Shown: positions 1 through 11,510, counted from the first letter of the stretch. The stretch is DNA of 64,000 nt from Caenorhabditis elegans (GCF_000002985.6 NC_003282.8:4588001-4652000), one strand, 5' to 3'. The notes: generated by a model from the sequence alone, not told the origin. Numbers and translations are program-made.

Positions 1-802
1 GTGCTTGACATTAAAAAGTACGAATTCATATTTTAATAGTTTTTCCGGATAAAAAACGACGTTTTAGAGATTTGAATTCACAGAAACAATAATTCGTGCT
101 TATCAAAACTTAACAGAGCTTATCATATATATTTTTAAAACTATAAATAAGAGATTTCAAAAAGTTATTAAAAAAAGAGTTTGCGAACATGATCAAAAAT
201 CAAAAATTTTAGACAAAAACTTTAAAAAAATAGTTCTTGGCGTGAGAATATTGGTGTTTTTTTGACTTTTTTCAAATTTATTGTATTTATACTATTCATA
301 TCCAAAATGTAATTTGAAAACACTTTTTGCTCACTTTTCTTTTTTTTTTGAAAATTTGCAAAATGAGCCAAAAATGTTGTCAATTTAAGTTAGTACCTAT
401 TTCGCTCTAGTCATAGATACTCTGTAAAGTTGGCATCGCACCTCAAAAATACCTGAGCAAATACCCACTGATTAGTTGCGCCTGGAAACTTTTACCTACT
501 GCTCAAAGACACCCAGACACTGCAACAAAATCATCTGCGCAAACACCTTCTCTCTCTCCCGATTTCTCCATCTCTGTTCCACCTATTGTTACCCGACCGG
601 CCGGCCGGCCGTGTATTGCGGTCAGAGTGTAGGGAAAAGAGAAGAGGCCGCGCGCCCCACGAGAACATATACACTTTTCCGAACTTGCAATAGCTGCTAC
701 ATATGATTGATTGCCTACTCGCACCTATTTTCTCATCCTTTATCAGGCAATATTACCTATTATAATCATTTGATTTGATCTCTAAATTTTGCAAAATTTC
801 AG
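1..802. other. Intronic or intergenic sequence upstream of visible coiled-coil exons
   Basis: No exon could be supported here. The first 400 bases are AT-rich. About 540-680 is markedly GC-richer, with a CCGGCC palindromic run at 593-611. The opening 50 bases resemble 8860-8907. If the gene has exons outside the window, this is intron; otherwise it could hold a promoter. Confidence 0.4.
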
Positions 803-2070
803 AAGGAGCAGCAATCATGCGGCGGCTCAAAATAATGCGAACAGGTTTGTGTTGCAAATTTTGCAAAACTAGCAAAACATTTGTTTGTTCAGGAACACCC
901 AATACATCGAAACGTCGTTGGATCGGCAAATCGACGCTGGCCGTTCCGAAGTTCAGGACATTAAATCCCAACTGCAAAAGTTGAACCGATTAGTAAATGT
1001 GAGTCAAGGCTGCTACTGTAATGTATGTAAGAGGGTAATGACTTTTCGGGCAAAATGGGTTTTTCTTAAGAAAAAAGAAAAAAATAGATTCCGGGTGTCA
1101 GCTGACAAAAAATTCAATCCAAAAAATAAAGAAACACGTGGTAAACAATTAGTGCAAAAAATATGATAAGGAGGGCACAGAGTATTAAAAATTTCCGGCA
1201 ACTTTCGAAAAAAGTTAATTTTAAGCTATTTTTCTTAAATTAGACATACAAGAGCCGCCCGAGCCTCCCGTTTCCGCTTTTCGCCTGGAAAATGCTTTAA
1301 AAAAATGGGGCGCAAAGAACCACTCAAACATTGTTACGACAATTTGCATACAAGACTGCCCGTAGGTTGTCGGTAGGCGAAGACAAAGAGGTGGTTGAGA
1401 TTTCCTATTTACGCCTCCATTTTTATATAACTTGTACCTTTAAAGTGGCAAATTTCATATTTTCCTTGTACCGTCCACAACAATAAGCTTTCATTTTTAT
1501 GACCACCTTCTAAATATCAAAGACTATGCAAATATTGGCACTGGCCATTTGTAAATTCTTTTAATTCTGTTGTTAAACTTTGAATTTTGTGCTTATTGAT
1601 TGAAATTTTATGTTTACAAAAAAGATTAACAAAGCAAATGTTTTTAATGTACAGTTGGTTTTGAATTTATAACTCCTAATTTCAAAAGCTTCTAGCTCAA
1701 CTATCTCAAATGACATCAGAAAGTTGTCAACTGCAAAAATGTTTGAAATTTTGTGTTCTATTTTTTAGCAATAAAAACTGTTTTAATATAACAAAAAATA
1801 GCTGAGGTACAAGCATAATTGCAGCAGACTGCTGAACCAGTATAATTTTGGAAGTGGCACAGTAACTGTGAGCCTAAAAATGTACCCCTCTGAAATTTTA
1901 TCGGAAACCAATTTCTCATTACTAATTAATCTATATTTCAGGAAATGGGAGTAAGTGGTTGGGAAGAAGAGCTCACCCGTCTCCGACGTGAAAATGAGCA
2001 ACTTCGACGGGAGCTCGCTGAACGAGACGCCACAATTGCCGCTCTTCAATCTCAGACTGTATCTTCTTAA
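803..2070 (+). CDS. 3' exons of a coiled-coil protein gene (5' part outside window)
   Basis: Three exons (803-844, 893-998, 1942-2070) join in one frame and end in TAA at 2068-2070. All have clear AG acceptors and the inner donors are GTTTGT and GTGAGT. The first visible exon enters in phase 2, so the gene starts outside the window. The encoded tail is about 90 residues: an Asn/Ala-rich stretch, then a heptad-like segment (TSLDRQIDAGRSEVQDIKSQ and on) and a second, strongly charged one (WEEELTRLRRENEQLRREL). I infer a C-terminal coiled coil used for oligomerisation or partner binding. I do not recognise the protein. A poly(A) signal AATAAA lies at 2280-2285. Fragments of the last exon and 3' UTR recur at about 5.6 and 11.3 kb, showing that this tail was part of the local duplications. 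Confidence 0.65.
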
Positions 2071-2279
2071 AGAAGAATTTCTGCATTTTTATTTTTCTCA
2101 ATTCTCACCCAATTTTCTTATCATTTTCCAAAAATGTTCGTTTTCAAATAATCTCCAAATTTGTTCCAAAAACACTGATCTCAATTTGTAGACCACAATG
2201 CTCTGGGTTTTCTTGATCTGAATTGTCGCATTCGCATCCTAGTTATAATTTAATTTTTCAACCGGTTAAAATTTAGTTT

Positions 2280-2285
2280 AATAAA
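2280..2285 (+). other. Poly(A) signal of the coiled-coil gene
   Basis: AATAAA lies about 210 bases after the TAA stop. The surrounding 3' UTR motif (CAACCGGTTAAAATTTAG) recurs almost unchanged in the relics at 5.75 and 11.5 kb. Confidence 0.6.
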
Positions 2286-2604
2286 TTTTTTTTTCATTTT
2301 CTGGCACACCTTATGTCTTATTGCAAAACTGTAACTTTCAGATCTCCAAAATTTTCATTTTATTTCAGATTTTCAGACTGTTCCAGGAAATTCAGGCAAT
2401 TTTTATTTTCAGACGCTTCAGATAATTTCAAACATTTTTAGACATATTTTCTGAAAGGCCTCCTAAAAATGAGAACACAAACTTTGCATTTGTAGAATTG
2501 TAAAACTGATATGAAATATTCAAATTCTAACATTTTTTATTATCCTGAAATTTTGTGCAATTTGTTATTTATCGACAATATGTACCTAGATCCACAAGAA
2601 TTAT

Positions 2605-2720
2605 ATCTACGAGAAACTCGTAGATCTACGAAAATTGCGGGAGTTTAGACGTAGAGTTCTCAACTGCTTTCAAAAAATTCACGCATTTATTGTAGATCAA
2701 ACCGTACAGCCTGACAACAC
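2605..2720. repeat. Dispersed repeat with GATCTACGAAAATTGCGGGAG core
   Basis: It starts with a small hairpin (CTACGAG...CTCGTAG, 2608-2624), then a segment that includes GTTCTCAAC and GTAGATCAAACCGTA. The same ordered motifs recur at 18138-18285. This motif set is very common across the C. elegans genome (recalled, not searched). The rest of 2286-3012 shows no gene. Confidence 0.6.
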
Positions 2721-3012
2721 ATGTATATTTAATATAGATTATTTAATATTTGGTTTTATTCGAATATTCGAATTTATTCGACATCGAATTTGAATTCAGT
2801 CGATATCCGATGCATTCTAAATGTTTTCACAAAGACTCCGCAAGTTACTGGTCAATTTTACAACTAGCAACAGATGGGAGTTTTGGTGCGACCCCGCCAA
2901 CTGCCTGATATAACTATCGATCAATTTTTTGCTCAAATTTTTTTTATTGTGTTGTTTAATGGTCATTAATTCTACGATCAATACAATTCCTGCCATTTAA
3001 TTAACAAAAACA

Positions 3013-4736
3013 ATGCAAATTATAAATACGCTTTTTACCTATCTCCGGATAAGATCTGAAGTAAGTAGTCAAACCTATTTCATACATTGACTTTCTATTT
3101 ATAGGTTAAACCATTCAAAATACTAAACTTGCCTAGTATTGCCTTGAAAAACGTTGTGAATCAGATGGATATACATTTAGTGTGAGTTTGGGATAAATTT
3201 GAAAATTTTTATTTTTTTTTGGATAGAATTTTACTCGTTCACTCTTTTATATTTTTGTTAATTAATACAAATTTTGCCAAATTCTCGCAGTAATTTTTCA
3301 TAATCCCATTCTGTCCAACTTGACAAAAAATAATAATTCAAAAAAATCCAATTCAATTTCCTTGAGTTCCTCTCTTGCAGCATGAAGCTATCAAAAACAT
3401 CAAAGAAAATGCATTCTAACATGAAAAACGCTAAAAGATATACAAGTTAATTATCGATAATCACTACGAATACAATACAAAAAACCCTTGGCCCTCACTC
3501 ATCCAAAGAATCTTACTTTTTGAAAATAAAAGTGACTTTGTGTCCGTATACCGTCAAATGTGCATGCGCAAGGATATAACTGCTTCACATTTAGCCAAGT
3601 ATACTGTTGATTTCTGGATTGAATGGTTTTAGTAAGTTTTGTTTATTTAATTAAGATCTATTACTGTTTTGATAGAAAACAATTTAACGCTACTTTACAT
3701 CTAAAAACTCATCAAAAAACGGTTTTCAGCAACACAAACAAATTGGACAATATCCATAAGAAATCTATATTCAATTTTAACAATTCGAAGAAATGTCTGA
3801 CACTATTAACTCGCTTTGATGACTTGTTCTCGATTGACCACGTGGATTTAATTATTAATATAGACAAACTTTTTGGGAGGTATCGCTCAACAATTAGACA
3901 TCCATTGTTTCGAAAATGTGATTATGTGGAGCTTGTTGGAAGAAATTCGTATTTGTCGAATGAGGATTTCATATGCATTTTTTATTGAAGAATTTCAATT
4001 TGAAAAATGGATTCTTCACTGATTGTCAATTATCGAATGACTTCAATATGACAGCTGTGAGTTTGAAATGTTGTACAGTTTTAGGCCATACTTGTACGTT
4101 CACTTCTAGTTTTTGAGTTAGCAAAAATATTATTTTAAAAGAAAATATATTCTTGGCTAACAGAATCAAATGTTTTGTAACTAAACGACAATGTTGTCCG
4201 TTTCATACTTTGAGTTTATCTGAAAAATTTTATATTGTAGATGTTCAAAATTCCCCGTCTGTGTATTTTTCACGCTGGTGATATAACACTGAAACATTTA
4301 TTGTCCATGGATTGCAAAGTCATCAAACTTTGGAGACACCAGCTCCACCCACAACTTATCAATCAGTTTATTTATCATTGGATGAAAGGAGCAATGCCCA
4401 ATTTACGAAGACTTCGCCTGAATTTATTTTGTGATTTTAGACGGATTGATGAGATGTTGAATGGAGTTAAACGTTCAAAATGGGACAATAAACGGCGCCC
4501 AAGAATATTTTAGTAGGTAAATTTTTATTTCAAAATAATAATCGATGACTTTTCAAAATTGCATGGTTTTTTTCTCTATTAATTAACACGGAAATTGAAA
4601 GTTTTTCAGCGATGGAATCGAGTGCATTGATTGTGGAGATGGGGAGGATATACTACGAAATGATGGACAACTGGCAACATTTTTCTGTAAAAACGATAAT
4701 GTCGAGTTCCTTGTATGGCACGATGTGAAATTCTAA
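3013..4736 (+). pseudogene. F-box / FBA_2 pseudogene (first copy)
   Basis: This is a near-identical copy of the intact F-box gene at 9244-10984. It keeps the six-exon layout: start at 3013, exon 1 to 3060, exon 2 from 3105, last exon ending in TAA at 4734-4736. Relative to the intact copy, a 4-base deletion near 3438 in exon 3 shifts the frame into a stop within a few codons. A net 5-base insertion near 3968, after the codons for NED, breaks exon 4. The F-box exon and the C-terminal FLVWH end of the FBA_2 domain are still readable. Two independent frame breaks argue for loss of function. A truncated product from the N-terminal exons cannot be excluded. Confidence 0.8.
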
Positions 4737-4989
4737 TAAAGTAATTATTAAATCATTTTGCTTCTAGTTTGTTCCTCCGACTAATCAATAACAATACAAC
4801 CTGCTAATATTTTGTATGACGCCATTGTTTCTATAAAAGTGACGCATTGAATTCTATGACCGGGGCCTAAGTTTTCGACTGTTGAATTTGTCTTCCACAA
4901 TAAAAATTCAAATGTCGCCTTCGCGGGCACTCGGAAAATCTCATGGCTCGTGAAAAAATAAATTGAACTGATAAAGTGATTTAGTTTGA

Positions 4990-5478
4990 ACCAGGGGTGG
5001 GCGGCAATTGCCGTCCGGCAATTTTTTTCGATAAATTTGGTAAATTGGAAAATTGCCGATTGAGTGATTTGCCGGAAATTTGTATTTTCGGCAAATTGCC
5101 GATTTGCCGGTTGCCGAACATCAATTTGCCGGAAGTTTTTAGAGGAACTTTTTATTAGACGAAATACTTAAAACTGTGCCTTTTTGAAAAAAGGATTTTT
5201 CCGTTTTTTCTAGATATTTTGATAGAATTTGCTTACTTTTTAAAATAGATGTAGGAGCATTGATAGGATGCGTACAATTTTGCCGCGATTAAAATTGAAA
5301 TTCCAAAAAAAGGTGCAAAACCACAATTTGCCGAAAATTTTCGGAAATAGCCGGTTTTGCAAATAGGCAATTTTCCGATTTGCCGATTTGCCGGAAATTT
5401 CAGTATAGACAATTTGCCGGAAATTTCAATCCCGGAAATTTGCCGGAAAAAATCGTTTGCCGTCCACGCCGGGGTTTA
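4990..5478. mobile_element. Inverted-repeat (MITE-like) element rich in TTGCCG/CGGCAA
   Basis: The left end reads GGGTGGGCGGCAATTGCCG. The right end reads TTTGCCGTCCACGCCGGGG, which is roughly its reverse complement. The interior is built from short GCCGGAAATTTGCC-type units in both orientations, so much of it could fold back. No transposase is present, so this would be a non-autonomous element. A truncated relic with the same right end lies at 11130-11192 in the second duplicated block. Confidence 0.6.
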
Positions 5479-5605
5479 ACAACATTATTAGAAATACATA
5501 TACATTAGAGAAACTAAAAAAAAATTAAACTTTGTATATGCAAAAATCAAACAATCTGAAAAATTTCATCAGATGATGATTTCTTACCGCTAATTACTCA
5601 ATATT

Positions 5606-5785
5606 CCAGAGAATGTAAGTGAGCGATTCGGAAGAACAGCTTACCAGTCTCCGCTGTGTCACAACTTTGATTCAAAACACTGATCTCAACTTGCAAAACA
5701 CAATACTCTGGGGTTTGTTGGTCTAAACTGTTACATTTGTCTTAATTCAATTTCTCAACCGGTTGAAATTCAGTAAAATAAAGTT
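5606..5785 (+). pseudogene. Relic of the coiled-coil gene's last exon and 3' UTR
   Basis: The stretch begins with an acceptor-like TTCCAG, then GAATGTAAGTGAGCGATTCGG and an AACAGCTTACCAGTCTCCGC segment that match the start of the exon at 1942. It then skips most of the coding part and resumes in the 3' UTR (CACTGATCTCAA...CTCAACCGGTTGAAAT...AATAAAG). It is therefore a copied terminal exon with an internal deletion and has no coding capacity. The remaining sequence between 4737 and 6056 shows only the inverted-repeat element. Confidence 0.65.
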
Positions 5786-6056
5786 TTGGCTTTTTTCTGA
5801 CACACCTCCTGTCTCTCTTATCAGTGCCAAGCTCCTTATCAACCAGAAAAAAAGTCAGAACTACTCCTTTTGAAATTCGAAAATTGATCAAATTCCAGCA
5901 AAAATTATATTTAAAAAAAATGAAAAGCTAGCTGGAATTTTTCAATTAATACATAGGACTTGTCAAAAAATTTTTGAACTGAAATTCAATTTGGTTAAAA
6001 CTCCAAAAATTGTCTCCCAAATTCCATTTTTATACAAATTTTTCAATAAACGAAAA

Positions 6057-6897
6057 ATGTTCAGAATCTCTCGGGTCTTATACCTTATTGCTTTCTCAAT
6101 TGGGTTAACGATATGCCACGTGTCAACTCCGATGGTAGTTAGAAGACCACGAGATGGTCTAGTGGCTGGTGACCCTGCGGAAGGACCCACTACAGAGGAC
6201 AAGTACATGATTTATTCGGACATTACGCAGAAGGTCGATCATTTCTCGAACGGGACAAATAATGGAGTTTGGAGACAGGTGAGTGAACATAATTGCTCAT
6301 AAAAGCGATCTACACATGGAGGACATGGTCTAGGAGTTTAAAGTTTAAACTACCAAACACCAAGGCGACCAGAAAAACAAATTAAATACTATAAAGATGT
6401 TAACAAAAACTACGATATTTAAATTATAGAGATACCAATACAACTCAAAATTCTATAACAAAACTACCGGATACGTTTTCTTAATGCTTGGAGGTGAAGG
6501 CTCTATTAATGTAACAAATGGAGACAAGTGGGTCCGTCATGAAGGAGAGACCATGATGAAATGGGTGGCCGAGTTTCAAGCAGCCGCTTTTCAAGTCGAG
6601 CACAGATTTTATGGATCTAAAGAATATTCCCCAATTGGAGATCAAACAACTGCAAGCATGAAGCTTTTGACAATTGATCAGGCTCTTGCTGATATTAAAG
6701 AGTTTATTACTCAAATGAATGCACTTTATTTCAAAGATGATAAACCAATTTGGGTGACATTCGGAGGATCATATCCTGGATCATTGTCTGCTTTCTTTAG
6801 AGAAACATATCCAGAAATGACTGCAGGAGCTGTGTCGTCTTCTTCTGCTGTTCATGTATTTGTGGATTATTATGGATATGTTATTAACAACTTATAA
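6057..6897 (+). pseudogene. Truncated prolyl-carboxypeptidase-like (peptidase S28) gene, copy A
   Basis: Exon 1 (6057-6278) encodes a signal peptide and propeptide-like start. Exon 2 (6430-6897) continues in frame and contains the S28 nucleophile motif GGSYPGSL. Homology to copies B and C stops abruptly after VDYYGYVIN (about 6891), and the frame ends at TAA 6895-6897 in unrelated sequence. The possible product is 229 residues instead of about 540 and lacks the catalytic Asp and His. I read it as a pseudogene made when the duplicated block ended inside exon 2. It could still make a short secreted protein. The N-terminus uses a different ATG (MFRISRVL) from the other copies (MSRVL). Confidence 0.75.
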
Positions 6898-7051
6898 AAC
6901 GTTGTAAACACAACAAAAATTTACAACTCTTCCTCACGCCAAAATTAAAATATGAACTCGGGCTTCTCTTACAAAAGAAATCAAGGCAACGGTTTCGACC
7001 TTCACGTGAAACGTTGATGTGGATGACCCCCCCCTCCTATATTTCGATAGG

Positions 7052-8678
7052 ATGGAAAAAATTTTGAAAAATAATCAGTGTTTCTTTCCGATGGAGCTTG
7101 AAGAAGTCCCCAATCACAATGAGGCGAGGCCGACAATGATTCAATCTAATCAAACAAAGATGCATCCAATACTGATCTGGTAAGATTTTTGGAGTTATTT
7201 TTGGCAATCATAAATGTATTCCTCTTGTATTGAGTTTTGTTGTCAATTACATTGTGATGATTCAGGATCCAGATCATATACAAATTTTTGATGAGCTCTG
7301 CGGTGTTTGTGGGACTGTTTTCTACAATTGTTCAACTTATTGTTGGAATATTATCAATTATCAAATGGTCTAGCTTAGAAATTAATAATGGAAAGAGAAA
7401 ATACTCCATAGTGGTTTTTCGTAACAAGCTGCTCATTCAAGGAGTGTCCACGTGTGTCTCAACTATTGTGTTCTGGCTAGTTGTCTTGATATGTTTGGTT
7501 CGACAGCTATGCAAATCAGGATGGAAGTGAGTTAAATTCTGAACGTTATCTCCAATTTGTATTTTGAAACCTCTATTAAAGCCAAGTCCGGCTAACCCAA
7601 GAACCGTGCGGCGGCAAGGTCTTGGGCATTGTGCACACAGCGCAGTTGAATTTTCATGTATATGCTGTACCTTCGTATTAGACATACAAATGACGTATTC
7701 GCGAAGTAAAAACGTTAAAAATTCATAAACCGCAAACTTTTAGACGCTATTTATGAAGTATATGCCAATAATATAAGTTTCGGTATGTCATTTATGTATG
7801 TATAATAAACGCATAACAAATAGACCGTATATTAAAATTCCAGTTAGCAGAAGAATTATATTTTTTTAAGATTTGAAGCGATTCTGGTGTTCTCGGTCAA
7901 GTTCAGCTTTGAACTACTAGCGGTTCCTTGGTTTTTGTGTGTCAGTATTGGTTTTTAATGTTGGATGGTAAGAATTGAACTCGACATACTTAATCTTGAA
8001 CACATTTACAGAGGAGCCGAACTGGAATTTATTCGAAATTTTTCTATACCACCTTATTTCTTCATTTTTAGCTGTGACTGTTCTTTTCACAACTGTTTTC
8101 CCTTTTGGTTAGTTTCTCTCTCATTTTCATTAAAGAAGAAAATTACCAGAATAACTTACTATTCAGATTTTAAACCAAATATAACTTTTTCAAAATACGA
8201 GAATATATTTTTGATTATATTATGGGTTGTCATTTTTCTGCTTCACTTCCTACCTTCTTATTATTCGAAGTGGTTTCCAGCCAACTACGTTATTTCGCGT
8301 AAGTGTTCGATAAAAACCTCACTATCCATATAAGGTGTTTTGCAGCAGTCGTCAGCTTCTCTTCAAACATTTGTTGTATTCGATTATGCACGATTTTAGC
8401 TAATTGGCGATATAAGAAGTAAGAAGTTGAAATTGCTATAATTATCAATCAACGTGGACTGCAAATGTTAAACATTAGATAAAATATGTTTCGCTTTCAG
8501 ATCGGCGGGTGGAAATGTGCCATCTAAAATGGACCGCAATGTTAATCCAATTCAACAAGTTGCTACTGATAACGGAAATGGTGCCATCGCTGTGGACCAA
8601 ACTTCGAACGTTGCTACGGATAGCGATAATGTTACCGTCAATATTAGTTCAACTCTTCAGCAGGATGTGCTCAAATGA
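7052..8678 (+). CDS. Predicted multi-pass membrane protein, 315 residues
   Basis: Seven exons join without a stop: 7052-7179, 7266-7526, 7871-7950, 8012-8107, 8167-8298, 8346-8418, 8501-8678 (948 nt). The N-terminus is about 42 polar residues. About five to six hydrophobic segments follow, including VFVGLFSTIVQLIVG, STIVFWLVVLICLV, YHLISSFLAVTVLF and IFLIILWVVIFLLHFLP. A polar Asn/Asp/Thr-rich tail of about 60 residues ends in QQDVLK. The layout suggests a nematode-specific receptor or transporter-like membrane protein. I see no diagnostic family motif, and a divergent chemoreceptor is only a guess. The donor of exon 3 (GTTTTT) is weak and its boundary is the least certain. The gene lies between the two copies of the F-box/peptidase block and is not itself duplicated. 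Confidence 0.55.
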
Positions 8679-9243
8679 ACTATTTATTGCCAAATAAGTC
8701 ATTTCGATTTTGATTTTTCAATAAACTCGGGCATTAATTCAACTTTTCTTGGGATCAGATATGTATAACGCGCCCCCCGTTGTGCACTACTCATGGACAA
8801 CTATTTTCTCATGATTTAAGTTTTTGGCTAAAATTCTTAATCTCGTTGTTTTCGTTTTTTGTGTTAACATTAAAATGATGAATTCATATTTTTATAGTTT
8901 TTCCTAGGGCTCCCAGCTGACAATCTCGTGAATAACTACCGTACCCGATACTTTAAGATGACTCGCATATCCCCCTTAAACAAGCGGGCCCTGAGGGCCC
9001 GCTAGTCAAATTATTGAGAAACCATATGCACAGGACCACAAAACACCTAGTATTCAGGCATACTCTGCCATTTGCCGACCAACTTTACAATTAGCAGCAG
9101 ATGGGATGTTTGGTGTGACCTCGCCAACTGCCTGATATACATAAATATCGATTAGTTTTTTGTTCAAATTTTTTGTATTGTGTTGTTTAATGGTTATTAA
9201 TTCTACGATCATTACAATTCCTGCCATTTAATTAATAAAAACA
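8679..9243. other. Intergenic region with a GC palindrome
   Basis: No gene is seen. GCGGGCCCTGAGGGCCCGC at 8984-9002 is a perfect 8-base stem with a 3-base loop in otherwise AT-rich DNA. Similarity to the sequence before the first F-box copy begins near 9060. Confidence 0.5.
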
Positions 9244-10984
9244 ATGAAAATTATCAATGCGCTTTTTACCTATCTCCGGATAAGATCTGAAGTAAGTGAT
9301 AAAACCAGTTTCATACATTAACTTCCGATTTATAGGTTAAACCATTCAAAATACTAAACTTGCCTAGTGTTGTCTTGGAAAATGTTGTCAACCAGATGGA
9401 TATACATTTAGTGTGAGTTTGGGATAAATTTGAAAATTTTTATTTTTTTGGATAGAATTTTACTCGTTCACACTTTTATAGTTTTGTTAATTAATACAAA
9501 TTTTGCCAAATTCTCGCGGTAATTTTTCATAATCCCATTCTATCCAACTTGACTAAAAAATAATTCAAAAGAAAACCTAATGCATTTTCCTAAAGTTATT
9601 CTTTTGCAGAATAAAGCTATCAAAAACATCAAAGAAAATGCATTCAAACATGAAAAACGCTAAAAGAAAGATATACAAGTTAATTATCGATAATCACCAC
9701 GAATACAATATTAAAAACCCTTGGCCCTCACTCGTCCAAAGAATTTTACTTTTTGAAACTAAGAGTGACTTTCTTTTCGTATATCGTCAAATGTGCATGC
9801 GAAAGGATATAACTTCACATTTAGCCAAGTACACTGTTGATTTTTGGATTGAATGGTTCTAGTAAGTTTTGTTTATTTAATTAAGATCTATTATTGTTTT
9901 AATAGAAAACAATTTAACGCGACTCCACATTTAAAAACTTATCAAAAACGGTTTTCAGCAATACAACCAAATTGGACAATATCCATAAGAAATCTATATT
10001 CAATTTTAACAATTCGAAGAAATGTCTGACACTATTAACTCGCTTTGATGACTTGTTCTCGATTGACCACGTGGATTTAATTATTAATACAGACAAACTT
10101 TTTGGGAGGTATCGCTCAACAATTAGACATCCATTGTTTCGAAAATGTGATTATGTGGAGCTTGTTGGAAGAAATTCGTTTTTGTCGAATGAGGATATGT
10201 ATTTTGTATTGAAGAATTTCAATTTGAAAAATGGATTCTTTACAGATTGTAAATTATCGAATGACTTCAATATGGCGGCTGTAAGTTTGAAATGTTGTAT
10301 ATACTATACTTTGTACGGTGACTTTTTATGAACAATTTCTACTTCTAGTTTGTGAGTTATACTCAATGGAAATCAAAAATATCATTTTAAAAAATATCTT
10401 CTCGGTTAACAGAATCAAATGTTTTGTAACTAAACGACAATGTTGTCCGTTTCATACTTTGAGTTTATCTGAAAAAATTTATATTGAAGATGTTCAAAAT
10501 TCCCCGTCTGTGTATTTTTCACGCTGGTGATATAACACTGAAACATTTATTGTCCATGGATTGCAAAGTCATCAAACTTTGGAGACACCAGCTCCACCCA
10601 CAACTTATCAATCAGTTTATTTATCATTGGATGAAAGGAGCAATGCCCAATTTACGAAGACTTCGCCTGAATTTATTTTGTGATTTTAGACGGATTGATG
10701 AGATGTTGAATGGAGTTAAACGTTCAAAATGGGACAATAAACGGCGCCCAAGAATATTTTGGTAGGTTAATTTTTATTTCAAAACAATAATTGATGACTT
10801 TTCAAAATTGCTTTGTTTTTTCTCTATTAATTAATACGGATATTGAAAGTTTTTCAGCGATGGAATTGAACGCATTGATTGTGAAGATGGGAAGGATATA
10901 CTACGAAATGATGGACAACTGGCAACATTTTTCTGTAAAAATGATACTGTCGAGTTCCTTGTATGGCACGATGAGAAATTATAA
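9244..10984 (+). CDS. F-box protein with FBA_2-type C-terminal domain, 367 residues
   Basis: Six exons give an open frame of 1104 nt: 9244-9291, 9336-9412, 9610-9861, 9959-10280, 10484-10761, 10858-10984. Residues about 17-60 form the F-box (PFKILNLPSIVLENVV...KLSKTSKKM), which in this family binds the Skp1-like subunit of an SCF ubiquitin ligase. The C-terminal half matches the nematode F-box-associated domain: the DITLKHLLSMDCKVI helix-strand, then NQFIYHWMKGAMPNLRRL, and FLVWH near the end. That domain is thought to select substrates. The exon 5 acceptor (TTGAAG) is poor; the first copy has the better TTGTAG at the same place. The family is large and fast-evolving in Caenorhabditis. This is the functional member of the local pair. 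A poly(A)-like AATAAA overlaps the stop region. Confidence 0.8.
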
Positions 10985-11073
10985 TAAAGTAATTATTAAA
11001 TCATTTTGCTTCTAGTTTTTTTCTCCGACTAATCAATAACAATACAACCTGCTAATAATTTGTATGACGCCAT

Positions 11074-11129
11074 TGACAACTTTGTGACAACTTTGTGACA
11101 ACTTTGTGACAACTTTGTGACAACTTTGT
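11074..11129 (+). repeat. Minisatellite, five copies of an 11-base unit (TGACAACTTTG)
   Basis: Five consecutive copies of TGACAACTTTG end at the truncated remainder of the inverted-repeat element (11130-11192). In the first block the corresponding position holds the full element, so the array marks the deletion junction. Confidence 0.9.
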
Positions 11130-11192
11130 AAATTTCAATTCCGGAAATTCGCCGATTTGTTGATTTGCCGAAAAAATTGTTTGCCGTCCGCC
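11130..11192. mobile_element. Truncated relic of the TTGCCG inverted-repeat element
   Basis: Only the right end remains (CCGGAAATT...TTTGCCGTCCGCCC), followed by the same flank as the full element at 4990-5478 (TTTAACAACRTTATTWGAAA). This shows that the insertion predates the block duplication. Confidence 0.6.
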
Positions 11193-11327
11193 CTTGGTTT
11201 TAACAACGTTATTTGAAATACATATACATTAGAGAAACTTTTAAAAAATTAAACTTTGTATATGCAAAAATCAAACAATCTGAAAAATTTCATCAGATGA
11301 TGATTTCTTACCGCTAATTAATCAATA

Positions 11328-11510
11328 TTCCAGAGAATGTCAGTAAGTGATTCGGAAGAGGAGCTTACCCGTCTCCGCTGTGTCACCACTTTGTTTCAAA
11401 AAACTGACCTCAATTTGTAAAGCACAATACTCGGGGGTTTGTTGGTCTGAACTGTTACATTAGTCATAATTCAATTTCTCAACCGGTTGAAATTTTGTAA
11501 AATAAAGTTT
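11328..11510 (+). pseudogene. Second relic of the coiled-coil gene's last exon and 3' UTR
   Basis: It has the same arrangement as 5606-5785: TTCCAG acceptor, GAATGTCAGTAAGTGATTCGG, a CTTACCCGTCTCCG segment, then the 3' UTR motif ending in CAACCGGTTGAAATTTTG and AATAAAG. It keeps CTTACCCGTCTCCG closer to the intact exon than the first relic does. The remainder of 10985-11954 shows no further gene. Confidence 0.6.
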
